From assembly GCF_946479415.1 (NCBI RefSeq), contig NZ_CAMLFY010000105.1, positions 1-16,522 of the forward strand: a stretch of 16,522 nt of DNA. Reading direction: 5' to 3'. The position numbers and the translations under genes are program-made. Under the pieces are notes generated by a model. That model made no database searches. It saw only the letters and a list, made by a program, of their open reading frames with translations, and was not told the DNA's origin. This DNA comes from an uncultured Shinella sp. (lineage in GTDB: Bacteria > Pseudomonadota > Alphaproteobacteria > Rhizobiales > Rhizobiaceae). Below, piece by piece: positions 7,441 through 14,303 of this stretch (positions within the stretch are counted from its first letter, which is position 1; the number at the start of each line of letters is the position of its first letter).

Positions 7441-8858
7441 TTGTAAACCGGGGCCACCGGATAATAGGGCGTCGGATCGACGTTGCGGCGGATTTGCCCG
7501 CCGCGCTTCAGCCGCATCATCTCCTGCCGGATCGGATCGGAGTAGAAGACGGAGAAGTCGAGATCGCGGCGCAAATAGACGACGATCGACTCGCCTTGGG
7601 CGACATAGATCGTCGGCGGGATCTTCGAGCTTTCCTTGAACGCCTCATTGGCGATGTCCTGAAGGACCGCCGATGACTTCTCCGCGGCGATCGAGCGTGC
7701 CTCGGCGGCTGTGCGGCTGGGCTCGGTCGTGATCGTCGTGACCGCACCGGTGATCGGATCGACCGTCGAGATCGAACGGGCGCTTTCCGTCGCCGTGTCG
7801 CCGAGCGCCGAGACATATTCCGCCGCGCCGCCGATGACCGACAGCATGATCGCGGAACCGAAGCGCTCCCAGAAATGCGTGTCGATCTCGCCGGTCAGCC
7901 CGGCGCGGCCGAGACGGTCGGCGCCGGGCGACGCGATCTCGACGGAAAGGCCATCGGAGCGAATGACGCGGGACCAGACGACGAAGATGCGCTTCTGGCC
8001 GCGCGCCAGGCCGGACTTGTATTCCCCGATCAGCCGGGAACCTTTCGGTATGAGGACGCGAGCGCCGTCGAGCGACCGAACATCCTCGCGCACGACGGCG
8101 CGCACCATGCCCGGCAGGTCCGTGTTGATCGCTGTCTCCAGGAACCCTCGAATCATCGTGCCCTGTGCGACGAGCGCGTCGGTCCGGTCGAAGCGTGTTG
8201 CCTTGACGATGCCGGCGGTCTGCTTTTCCGACTGCGCGAGGAACGCCTTGTTGGCGTCGCTCTCCGCGCCGGGAACCGCGACAAGCTGACCCTCATCGGC
8301 GATCGTCACCGACTGGTCTCCGGCCGACAGGCTTTCGCGGCCGGAACCGTCGACGATGATCTGTTCAGAGCGCAGCCGTTCCCAGCGCGCCTTCTCTTCA
8401 TCTTCCAGGCGTTTGGCCTCCAGCGCGGCAAGCCTCGCATCCTCTTCGGCACGCCGGCGCGCTTCTTCCGCCCGAAGCCGCTCCTCCTCGGCGCGACGAC
8501 GCGCCTCTTCGATCTGGTGCAACTTTTCGAGATCGTCACCCTGATTGACGGTGACGTCGACAGTAGCGGAGTCCACCGGCTTCTTCTCTTCGACCGGAAT
8601 CTGCACCAGGTTCGGATCGGCCGCCTGTTTCACCGGCTCGTCGGGGAAATCGCGGATGCTGGAGTTCGACGTCTCGAAGGTCTCGCCGGTGCCCTCAGTC
8701 AGATTGGAGGTCTGCGGGCCGGTCGGCCAGTTAACATAGGCGAGGATGCCGGCGCCGACGACAAGCAGGAGAGGGAGGGCGAGCTTGCCCAAGCGACCGT
8801 TGCGGTCGCTCGCCACGCTGCTTTGCCCGTCGAGGTGGTCGAAATCGATCTTGCTCAT
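7437..8858 (-). CDS. virB10: VirB10/TrbI-type core complex protein
   Basis: A protein of 473 residues spanning from the inner to the outer membrane and transmitting ATPase state to the channel. One membrane segment lies at about 25-43 ([17 protein letters not shown]) after a short cytoplasmic tail. Residues 50-110 are acidic and Pro-containing; residues 113-166 form a strongly charged coiled coil built from Glu/Arg/Ala units such as [20 protein letters not shown]. The TrbI domain runs from about 225 to 440, with [28 protein letters not shown] and [20 protein letters not shown]. The hydrophobic stretch [19 protein letters not shown] (335-353) matches the region that forms the outer-membrane antenna in relatives. 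GAGGAG nine bases upstream supports the start, which overlaps the virB9 stop by four bases. Confidence 0.96.
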   Translation of the reverse strand: MSKIDFDHLDGQSSVASDRNGRLGKLALPLLLVVGAGILAYVNWPTGPQTSNLTEGTGETFETSNSSIRDFPDEPVKQAADPNLVQIPVEEKKPVDSATVDVTVNQGDDLEKLHQIEEARRRAEEERLRAEEARRRAEEDARLAALEAKRLEDEEKARWERLRSEQIIVDGSGRESLSAGDQSVTIADEGQLVAVPGAESDANKAFLAQSEKQTAGIVKATRFDRTDALVAQGTMIRGFLETAINTDLPGMVRAVVREDVRSLDGARVLIPKGSRLIGEYKSGLARGQKRIFVVWSRVIRSDGLSVEIASPGADRLGRAGLTGEIDTHFWERFGSAIMLSVIGGAAEYVSALGDTATESARSISTVDPITGAVTTITTEPSRTAAEARSIAAEKSSAVLQDIANEAFKESSKIPPTIYVAQGESIVVYLRRDLDFSVFYSDPIRQEMMRLKRGGQIRRNVDPTPYYPVAPVYK

Positions 8859-9637
8859 CGCTGGCGCTCCTCTTTGCTGCCGAGGCGCTTCGGCCCGTAG
8901 GCGTCTTCGATGAGATCGAAGGATTGGCGATTGGCCTGCCGATTATAGAGGCACAGCCACTTGTCGCCGGCGCGCAGCGTGAACTGCGCCGCGATCTTGT
9001 CGACCACCACGTATTTGCCCTGGGTGCGCAGGTTGACGAGCGATTCCTGACGCTTGCCCTCGACGACGAAAATGGCGGGGATTTCGTCGGGGAATTCCAG
9101 ATACATATGCGTGCCGTCGTCGAAAGCGACACGCGGCTTCAGGCTGGTATCGCCCTTGAACACATAGTCGTAGTTCAGACGGCCTGGATCGAGATCCTTG
9201 AGCAGCGGATCCTTGGCGCTTTCCTGTGCGGCGGCCAGCAGCCGCGCGTTGACGTCCTCGTCCGGATATTTGAACCGCACCTGGAATGCCGCGCGCAGGT
9301 CGGCCGCCGCCGAGCCTTTCAGCAGCAAGGCATAAACGCGCTGGTTGGTGACGATGTTGACGTTCGTTTCGGCATTCTCGCGCAACGGCTTCACGAACAG
9401 GATGCCGGAGCCCTTCTTGGGGACGATCGACCAGCTGGCCGTGTCGCCGGCCGAGATCGTCTCGATCACCTCGGAGCTGCCGAGCTGGATCATCGTCGAG
9501 ACGCCAAGCCCCGCCGGCACGGTCACGACGGAATTATTGTTGAAGGTGATGTAGCGGATGCGAGGATCGGCCGCCGTGGATGTGATCGCTGTGACGAGCA
9601 GCGCGAGCGTTGCGAGAGCAAGGAAGGATTTCCGCAT
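8855..9637 (-). CDS. virB9: VirB9-type core complex protein
   Basis: A protein of 260 residues starting at [14 protein letters not shown], a clear Sec signal peptide with likely cleavage near residue 22 (STAAD). The mature protein follows the VirB9 pattern: an N-terminal beta domain ([16 protein letters not shown]) and a C-terminal domain from about 150 ([40 protein letters not shown]) that in relatives pairs with VirB7 and forms the outer-membrane ring. The only Cys of the mature part is Cys229. The reading frame stays open a further 654 bp upstream over virB8, but the signal peptide and the TGATG junction with virB8 fix the start at 9637. Confidence 0.95.
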   Translation of the reverse strand: MRKSFLALATLALLVTAITSTAADPRIRYITFNNNSVVTVPAGLGVSTMIQLGSSEVIETISAGDTASWSIVPKKGSGILFVKPLRENAETNVNIVTNQRVYALLLKGSAAADLRAAFQVRFKYPDEDVNARLLAAAQESAKDPLLKDLDPGRLNYDYVFKGDTSLKPRVAFDDGTHMYLEFPDEIPAIFVVEGKRQESLVNLRTQGKYVVVDKIAAQFTLRAGDKWLCLYNRQANRQSFDLIEDAYGPKRLGSKEERQR

Positions 9638-10371
9638 CAGCGTGCCGCCTTGTCCGCCGGCAGGACTTCGGGCAGCGATTCCTGGTCGCGCCTGTATTCG
9701 ACGACCTGAAAGCCGAGAGGATTGTCGAAGCGATATTCGTTCTTCAGCGGCGCCGTCGTATAGCGGAAGCGGACCACCGAGACCCAGTGCTCGCGGCGAA
9801 GGGTGTTGTCGCGCCGCGTCTCCGTCGAAAAGCGCACGGTCGCCGTGGAGGCGTTGAGGAACGAGACCGACTTGATGGTGACAGCGATGCGCGTGTCGCG
9901 GCCGAGCACCTTGTCCTTCGACTGCGGGTTCGACGGCTCGAACTCGTGTCGCAAGTCCGCCGAGGCCTGACCCGTCGAATAGAGTTGGGCGAGATCGTAA
10001 TTGTCCTTCAGTGCCCGAGGATCGTAGGTCTCGCGCGCGCGGATGTAGCGCACGATGTTCGCCGTCTTGATCGCGTCGTTTTCGGAAAGCTTGCTCTCGT
10101 TCAGGGACCGGGCGACCTCGACGAAGCCGGTGGTCTTGTCGGCGATCACCACCACGGCCTCGAATTGCTTCAGAGGAACGAGAAGGTTGAGGGCCGAGAG
10201 GCTGAGCATCGTGGAGATGCCGGCGACTGTCGCAACCGTCCAGGCAATTTTCCGTGAGCGGCGCTCCTTGCGATAAAGCTCCGCCTCCCAAGAGGCGCCG
10301 GCTTTCCAGTAGGCGGTCAGGTCGATCGGCGGAGTTTGAGGTGTGTGTTCGGTTGGATCTGCGTTGCTCAT
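9637..10371 (-). CDS. virB8: VirB8-type inner-membrane assembly protein
   Basis: A protein of 244 residues with a cytoplasmic tail, one membrane helix at about 43-66 ([20 protein letters not shown]) and a periplasmic NTF2-like domain to the end. The stretch [15 protein letters not shown] near the C-terminus is the VirB8 hallmark, and [21 protein letters not shown] matches the conserved helical part. In relatives it is a nucleation point for the inner-membrane complex and contacts VirB6, VirB9 and VirB10. GGAAG lies six bases before the ATG. It is the first gene after a 157-bp gap and may begin its own transcript with virB9, virB10, virB11 and virD4. Confidence 0.95.
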   Translation of the reverse strand: MSNADPTEHTPQTPPIDLTAYWKAGASWEAELYRKERRSRKIAWTVATVAGISTMLSLSALNLLVPLKQFEAVVVIADKTTGFVEVARSLNESKLSENDAIKTANIVRYIRARETYDPRALKDNYDLAQLYSTGQASADLRHEFEPSNPQSKDKVLGRDTRIAVTIKSVSFLNASTATVRFSTETRRDNTLRREHWVSVVRFRYTTAPLKNEYRFDNPLGFQVVEYRRDQESLPEVLPADKAAR

Positions 10372-10529
10372 TTGGGCTTCCGATAAACCGCCAAGTACGA
10401 CGGAATTAAATATAGTTTATTCGTCAGGCCGAGCGATCACCTCTACCGGCCAAATCGGTGCTGAGGTGAGGGCTGGTTTGCCTGGATTACTGGAGCGCGT
10501 TCAGCTCCGTGGCGCAGTCGTCCGAAGAG
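10372..10529 (-). promoter_or_regulatory. leader region of virB8 with a hairpin and an AT-rich promoter-like box
   Basis: This gap between the 123-residue protein gene and virB8 holds, in transcription order, a 6-bp perfect inverted repeat (CACCTC at 10463-10468 and GAGGTG at 10438-10443) with a nested 4-bp pair (10456-10459 with 10445-10448), then an AT-rich stretch containing AACTATATTTAATTCCG (10401-10417). The hairpin is not followed by a T run, so it is not a standard intrinsic terminator; it could be an operator or an attenuator. TATATT in the AT-rich part is a possible -10, but no matching -35 was seen. Confidence 0.4.
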
Positions 10530-10901
10530 CTAGCTGCACCACTTCATCAGCGTTTTCTTCGACGCCGTATTGGAGAAGTAGAAAGAGCGATCATCCTTCA
10601 CCTCGATGCGGACCGTGTCGGGGTCACCGTCTGATTCATCAGAGCCAGCCTCGACCCATAGGACATCGAGAACATAGGAATTGCCCTCGTTTTTGACGGA
10701 TAGAACCTTCCCGGCGGTCTTGTTGGCGCCAATCCCCTTGTCCTCGATATAGATAAACGCGGCGGCCGCGGCTTCGCAGCCACCTTCGACCGGTGCATAT
10801 GCGCCGGTCAGCACAGGCAGGATCGAGCTTGGCGATTGGGACCATGCCGTTCCGGGGAGCAGCAGGCCGACCGCAGTCATGGTCGAGGCGATTTTCTTCA
10901 T
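10530..10901 (-). CDS. small exported protein of unknown function in the T4SS operon
   Basis: A protein of 123 residues starting MKKIASTMTAVGLLLPGTAW, a Sec signal peptide with likely cleavage after residue 21 or so. The mature part of about 100 residues is acidic and looks rich in beta strands (KVLSVK, SYVLDVLWVE, DTVRIEVKDDRSFYFS) and holds two cysteines, Cys42 near the N-terminus and Cys122 next to the end, which could form a disulfide tying the ends together. There is no lipobox, so it is probably a soluble periplasmic protein. It sits between virB6 and virB8, where many systems place virB7, but does not resemble VirB7. Fifteen bases separate it from the upstream gene and its ribosome binding site is weak, which suggests coupling. 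I do not recognise its family. Confidence 0.8.
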   Translation of the reverse strand: MKKIASTMTAVGLLLPGTAWSQSPSSILPVLTGAYAPVEGGCEAAAAAFIYIEDKGIGANKTAGKVLSVKNEGNSYVLDVLWVEAGSDESDGDPDTVRIEVKDDRSFYFSNTASKKTLMKWCS

Positions 10902-10916
10902 GGAGAAGTTTCCCGC

Positions 10917-11153
10917 TCAGAATCCGAACATGCTGCCGACGCTTTGTGCATATCCGGCCAGCGTGTTGTAGAGGTCGATGCAATATTCGGCGAACGGTTT
11001 GAAGAAGATGACGGCGCCGATGAAAAGCAGGACGCCGAGACCTCCGCCCTTCTTGGCCTCGGCGCGATCGTTGTCTGCCATCTCTTCGTTGAGACGGTTT
11101 TGCGCGTCCATGGCGGCGAAGCGCCGACGGTCATCTTGCCAAGGGTGATCCAC
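10917..11153 (-). CDS. small single-helix membrane protein of unknown function in the T4SS operon
   Basis: A protein of 78 residues read from a GTG at 11153; AAGGAG with a seven-base gap precedes it and decides this start over the internal ATG at residue 15. The N-terminal 35 residues are charged and helical, followed by one membrane helix at about 38-52 (GLGVLLFIGAVIFF) and a C-terminal part of about 25 residues (AEYCIDLYNTLAGYAQ) that may be amphipathic. There is no signal peptide or lipobox. It follows virB6 after 55 bp and precedes the exported 123-residue protein. It could be an inner-membrane accessory subunit or an exclusion factor; neither is shown by sequence. Confidence 0.75.
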   Translation of the reverse strand: MDHPWQDDRRRFAAMDAQNRLNEEMADNDRAEAKKGGGLGVLLFIGAVIFFKPFAEYCIDLYNTLAGYAQSVGSMFGF

Positions 11154-11166
11154 GGCTATTCTCCTT

Positions 11167-11182
11167 CGGATAAATTATAGTT
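11167..11182 (-). promoter_or_regulatory. promoter-like box before the 78-residue gene
   Basis: The minus strand reads AACTATAATTTATCCG here, containing a perfect TATAAT (11174-11179) about 20 bases before the GTG start. The box resembles the one ahead of virB8 at 10401-10417. The -35 region (CTCTTA at 17 bp) is poor, so an activator or a chance match are both possible. Confidence 0.35.
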
Positions 11183-11208
11183 ACCAAGAATGCGCATAAG
11201 AGACTACC

Positions 11209-12228
11209 CTAAAGTTGCCCATTCTTTTCGGTTTCTCGCTGGATTGCGCGGGCTCGAGCTGCCTGAACATCCGTCGATGTGCGGCGACGACCAAGGCCGG
11301 CACGCAGGAGCCGAGCGCGTCCGCTGACCTGGCGTTCAGCATAGGCGACCGAACGCCGGCCGCCGATAAAGGCGGAATCGCCTTGCCCCAAAACACTGCC
11401 TCCAACGATGGATGCGGCGAAGGAGGGGATGAAGCGAAAAACGACGATCCCGAGCAGGCAGACGATCACGAACGGAGCGACATAGGAGAGCTTGCTTTCC
11501 GTAGCGGTATTGTTGGCCGTGTTGATCGCCAGTTCGATGAGTTGGTAGAGGAAGGCGAGGAACGCCATCATCAAGGTCTGCGTCACCATCAGGTTGACCA
11601 TCAACAAGAGCCAGCCGTCGGTAAAGCGGAAGGTCCAGCGGTAGAGCGCCAGGATGATGAACACCGGCGCCAGTGCCAGGGTGATGAACAGCATCAGCTT
11701 GGCGGCGAGAATCGCGGCCGCTGCGACGGCGATGAAGATCATCGCGACGACAAAGACGATCGCACCGATCAGAGCGCCGACATATTCGAAGGTGCCGGTC
11801 GCCACCTGCTCGTAAATCTTACCTGCGGTCTCAAAGACGGCGTCTAGGATCTTCACCACGCCCGTCGTGTCGCCCGTGCCGCCATCGAGCGCCCCACCCG
11901 AGCCAGCGATCGACTCGATGATCGTGTCGGAAATCAGATTGGGGACCTCCTGGACGAGCTTGTAGAGCGTGGCGGAAAATGCGCCCCAGTTCGTCGCCAT
12001 ATAGTAGATGAAGAATGCGCGGCCGAGCCGCCAGGCCGCCTCCGGCACGGAGAAACCGTCGCGGCCGGCGAGGATCATATAGCCCCACCAGAGAACGTAA
12101 AGCGTCAGCATCGACCCGAACAGGACATTCACCTGTAGCGCGAGACCGTCATAGGCGTTCTTGATAAACGTCTCGCCGATGGCGTCGAGCTTGGAAAAAA
12201 TGTCCGAGATGATCGTGGTCGCCGCCAT
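11209..12228 (-). CDS. virB6: VirB6-type polytopic inner-membrane protein
   Basis: A protein of 339 residues with a short amphipathic N-terminus and membrane segments at about 31-53, 68-80, 149-173, 175-196, 204-234 and 248-275, the VirB6/TrbL pattern. The loop at 85-145 is the large periplasmic region that in relatives contacts DNA substrate. The conserved part is the run from about 146 to 275, including the LFITLALAPVFIILALY segment. The C-terminal 60 residues are basic (RRSVAYAERQ, RARLLRAGLGRRR) and probably cytoplasmic. Four bases separate its ATG from the lipoprotein stop; AAGGAA inside the end of that gene serves as the ribosome binding site. It helps form the inner-membrane channel with VirB8, VirB3 and VirB4. 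Confidence 0.93.
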   Translation of the reverse strand: MAATTIISDIFSKLDAIGETFIKNAYDGLALQVNVLFGSMLTLYVLWWGYMILAGRDGFSVPEAAWRLGRAFFIYYMATNWGAFSATLYKLVQEVPNLISDTIIESIAGSGGALDGGTGDTTGVVKILDAVFETAGKIYEQVATGTFEYVGALIGAIVFVVAMIFIAVAAAAILAAKLMLFITLALAPVFIILALYRWTFRFTDGWLLLMVNLMVTQTLMMAFLAFLYQLIELAINTANNTATESKLSYVAPFVIVCLLGIVVFRFIPSFAASIVGGSVLGQGDSAFIGGRRSVAYAERQVSGRARLLRAGLGRRRTSTDVQAARARAIQRETEKNGQL

Positions 12229-12232
12229 TCGC

Positions 12233-12406
12233 CTATTCCTTCAGGACGGGGGCGAAGACGTCGTTGACCGGCATGGCCGGACCGCACAGGTCATCGGCCT
12301 CGGCATATCCCGAGATCGGCGGGCAGGGGGCCTTCTTCTCACCTTTCGTCTGGCAACCGACGAGCAGGGCGAGACCGGAAAGCATGATGGCAACGGGCAT
12401 TCTCAT
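12233..12406 (-). CDS. virB7: VirB7-like outer-membrane lipoprotein
   Basis: A short gene encoding 57 residues, MRMPVAIMLSGLALLVGCQT and on, with a lipoprotein signal peptide and lipobox LVGC, so Cys18 should be lipidated. The mature part of 40 residues carries two more cysteines (28 and 41) and a PVN motif at 46-48, which is found near the C-terminus of several VirB7 proteins as I recall them. Length and motif fit VirB7, the partner of VirB9 in the outer-membrane ring. Its place between virB5 and virB6 is unusual for Agrobacterium-like order, and corresponds instead to the entry-exclusion lipoprotein in pKM101-like systems, so that role remains an alternative. A TGAGG overlapping the virB5 stop is its ribosome binding site; gaps are 6 bp upstream and 4 bp downstream. 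Confidence 0.75.
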   Translation of the reverse strand: MRMPVAIMLSGLALLVGCQTKGEKKAPCPPISGYAEADDLCGPAMPVNDVFAPVLKE

Positions 12407-12412
12407 GCGGCC

Positions 12413-13129
12413 TCACTTGAACGGGTTGACGTCTTTGTATTGCAGCATCTTGGCTGTCTCCGACTGCTGGGTCAGCCGCATCTGCATTTCGGTGTTCAGA
12501 GCCGAGACCGCGCCGTTCGAGACGCCGATCAACTCGTTGATGGTGCGCGCCGTCTCCAGCTGCATGCGGGTGTTGGCGTCGACCGAACCCTTCACATCTT
12601 CGGCCGAGCCGATCTGGCCGGTGGCCGACTGCAACGACTGCTCGCGCTGCGACACGCCTTTGGTTGCCTGCTGCGTCAGCGCCGAGAGCAGCGCCACCGT
12701 ATTGACGGCGCCGGAAAAGGCATTGTTCATCGCCCCGGCATCCTCGCCTTCGACGATCGCCTTGACCTGTTTCACCAGCTGCAGGCCGTTGATCAGCGTC
12801 GCCGCGATATTCTGCGCGCCTGAGCCAAGTCCACCGAACGACAGCGTGCCGCCGTTCATAATCGAGCTGAATGACGGTGCGGCCGAGACCGACATGTTGC
12901 CGCCGAGGCCGGTCGAGGAAATCCCCATCGAGCCGTCGCGACTACCGGAGAGCGCGCCGAGGATCTCCTTGGTCTTTTCGAGGATGTTGGTGTTGGTCTT
13001 CATGATCTCGCCGGTGTTTTCCGCGTTCTTCCTGGCGATCGCGAGATTGGTGTTATCGATCACCGGTATGTCGGCGAGCGCCGGCGTCGAGAAGGCGAGG
13101 GCGGCGGAGACGATGAGCAGCTTGTTCAT
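12413..13129 (-). CDS. virB5: VirB5-type pilus-associated protein
   Basis: A protein of 238 residues starting MNKLLIVSAALAFSTPALA, a Sec signal peptide cleaved just before DIPVID. AAGGGGG a few bases upstream supports this ATG; the open frame extends about 144 bp further into the previous gene but without a signal peptide at its start. The mature part is mainly helical with Gly/Ser-rich turns, including a long C-terminal helical part (SQREQSLQSATGQI, NTRMQLETARTINELI) and ends QYKDVNPFK. In relatives VirB5 sits at the pilus tip and acts in target contact. The start and end of the mature protein closely match those of the neighbouring transglycosylase. Assignment rests on position, size and helical content. 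Confidence 0.85.
   Translation of the reverse strand: MNKLLIVSAALAFSTPALADIPVIDNTNLAIARKNAENTGEIMKTNTNILEKTKEILGALSGSRDGSMGISSTGLGGNMSVSAAPSFSSIMNGGTLSFGGLGSGAQNIAATLINGLQLVKQVKAIVEGEDAGAMNNAFSGAVNTVALLSALTQQATKGVSQREQSLQSATGQIGSAEDVKGSVDANTRMQLETARTINELIGVSNGAVSALNTEMQMRLTQQSETAKMLQYKDVNPFK
12443..12487 (-). repeat. short duplicated coding segment, copy in virB5
   Basis: This segment encodes the MQMRL to SETAK part of VirB5 and matches the segment at 13342-13385 in the transglycosylase gene at DNA level, including an identical 14-mer AGCCGCATCTGCAT (plus strand, 12474-12487 and 13372-13385). The match at protein and DNA level indicates common ancestry of the two 3' parts. Confidence 0.6.
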
Positions 13130-13139
13130 GGGAACCCCC

Positions 13140-14303
13140 TTAATCGGCCGCGTTGGCGGCGTTCTGGATGGAAAGAAGATTGTTGCCGATCGCGCCATCC
13201 GTCCCGCCCGATGACATGACCGAGGTTTCCGCATCGGCGCCGGCGACCACGGCGCAGCTCGGCCAGTCCTCACGCGGCACCTTCATCTGTTCAAGGATGA
13301 CCGGATCGCAGCTGTAAGGATTGACCTTGGAGTCGGATTTCAGGGTCTTGGCTGTTTCGGACGTCTTCGAAAGCCGCATCTGCATGCGCGCCTGCAGCAG
13401 CTCGTTGAACAGGTTGCGGGCCATGATCAGGTTGTTCAGCAGTTCGGCGTTGACGGCGCGGGCCTGCGTGTTGTCGTCCCAAGCATCCTGGTAGATCTCC
13501 GACGCGCCGACCGAGGCCGACAGCGCATCGATGCGACGGCCCGCCTCCTGGACGCGTGCGGTGCTTGCGTCGATCCCCGAAACGGCACGGTCGACCGCGC
13601 CGGCCGCCGCTCTGTTGGAACTGCGGGTCGCTCCGGAACCGTAATCGACATAGGATTTATAGGACGGCGAGGAGATGTCCTCGATGTTCGAGCCGCCGGC
13701 GAATGAATTAAACCAGCCATGGTTCCGGCCGACCTTGCCGGCCCAATTCTTCTGCTCCGCCGCCGTCGAGCCGTTATACCAGGACGCGAGGCAGGCATAG
13801 TCGGTGCTGCCGCACTTGTTGACGCCCATGCCGAGGTATTTGACGCCGCCCTCGATATTCTCCTCGTTGATGTCTCGGTCGAAGCCCATGCCTTTGCCGG
13901 TCCGCTTCGTCAGCTGCATCACGCCCTTCACGCCGGTCGGCGAGCCCGAGCAGGTCGAGATGCCGGATTCCGCATGCGCAACGGCCAAAGCAAGGCCAAC
14001 CGGAACATTGTACTTTTCCGCATAATGCTTGATCAATTCAACGTTCTTGGCATCCTCCTTCACCGCCTGCGCCGGCGAACGGTAGAGACGGCGGTTCTTT
14101 TCCTTCTGGGAGATGTTGCAGTTCGTCACCGTTTGCTCTTCGAGCTGGTCGGATTGTGTTTCGGTGTCCTGCTTGGAATGTCCTTCATCCTCCGCCCGCT
14201 TTTCCTTCACATCGTCGTCGATGACCGGAATGTCGGCGAATGCCGCTGGCGCCGGTGCGGTGACGAGCGCGGCAGAAAGCAGGAGCAGGATCGTTCTACG
14301 CAT
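13140..14303 (-). CDS. VirB1-like lytic transglycosylase with VirB5-like termini
   Basis: A protein of 387 residues from the ATG at 14303, chosen because GGAGG lies seven bases upstream and a signal peptide follows (MRRTILLLLSAALVTAPAPA, cleavage before DIPVID); the frame is open 63 bp further upstream without these signs. Residues 85-200 are a transglycosylase (SLT) domain: catalytic Glu112 in AHAESG, GVKGVMQLT (124-132), NIEGGVKYLGMG (149-160) and SWYNGS in place of the usual AYNAG. It should open peptidoglycan for channel assembly. A second half of nearly 190 residues holds long helices (VQEAGRRIDALSASV; LLNNLIMARNLFNELLQARM) and a stretch at 306-330 closely like the VirB5 C-terminus, then a 57-residue extension. 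It overlaps virB4 by 8 bp and precedes virB5 by 10 bp. Confidence 0.88.
   Translation of the reverse strand: MRRTILLLLSAALVTAPAPAAFADIPVIDDDVKEKRAEDEGHSKQDTETQSDQLEEQTVTNCNISQKEKNRRLYRSPAQAVKEDAKNVELIKHYAEKYNVPVGLALAVAHAESGISTCSGSPTGVKGVMQLTKRTGKGMGFDRDINEENIEGGVKYLGMGVNKCGSTDYACLASWYNGSTAAEQKNWAGKVGRNHGWFNSFAGGSNIEDISSPSYKSYVDYGSGATRSSNRAAAGAVDRAVSGIDASTARVQEAGRRIDALSASVGASEIYQDAWDDNTQARAVNAELLNNLIMARNLFNELLQARMQMRLSKTSETAKTLKSDSKVNPYSCDPVILEQMKVPREDWPSCAVVAGADAETSVMSSGGTDGAIGNNLLSIQNAANAAD
13342..13385 (-). repeat. short duplicated coding segment, copy in the transglycosylase gene
   Basis: Partner of the segment at 12443-12487, encoding MQMRLSKTSETAKTL here. Both read TCTTGGCTGT near one end and share the identical 14-mer at the other. 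About 900 bp separate the copies. Confidence 0.6.

Noticed and set aside
7875..8900. A 341-residue plus-strand open frame across virB10
   Set aside because: Shadow of virB10 in high-GC DNA, with no domain resemblance, while the minus frame is a clear TrbI protein.
8855..10291. A 478-residue open frame including VirB9 and a long N-terminal extension
   Set aside because: The extension is antisense-like, low-complexity sequence in another frame of virB8; VirB9 has its own signal peptide and the TGATG junction at 9637.
10530..10901. VirB7 identity for the 123-residue exported protein
   Set aside because: No lipobox, too long, and a better VirB7 candidate lies at 12233-12406.
10917..11153. VirB2 pilin or VirB3 identity for the 78-residue protein
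   Set aside because: One membrane helix after a charged N-terminus, no pilin signal peptide and no second helix; both genes are expected upstream of virB4.
12264..13214. A 316-residue plus-strand open frame across virB7 and virB5
   Set aside because: Antisense to two genes that have signal peptides, ribosome binding sites and tight spacing.
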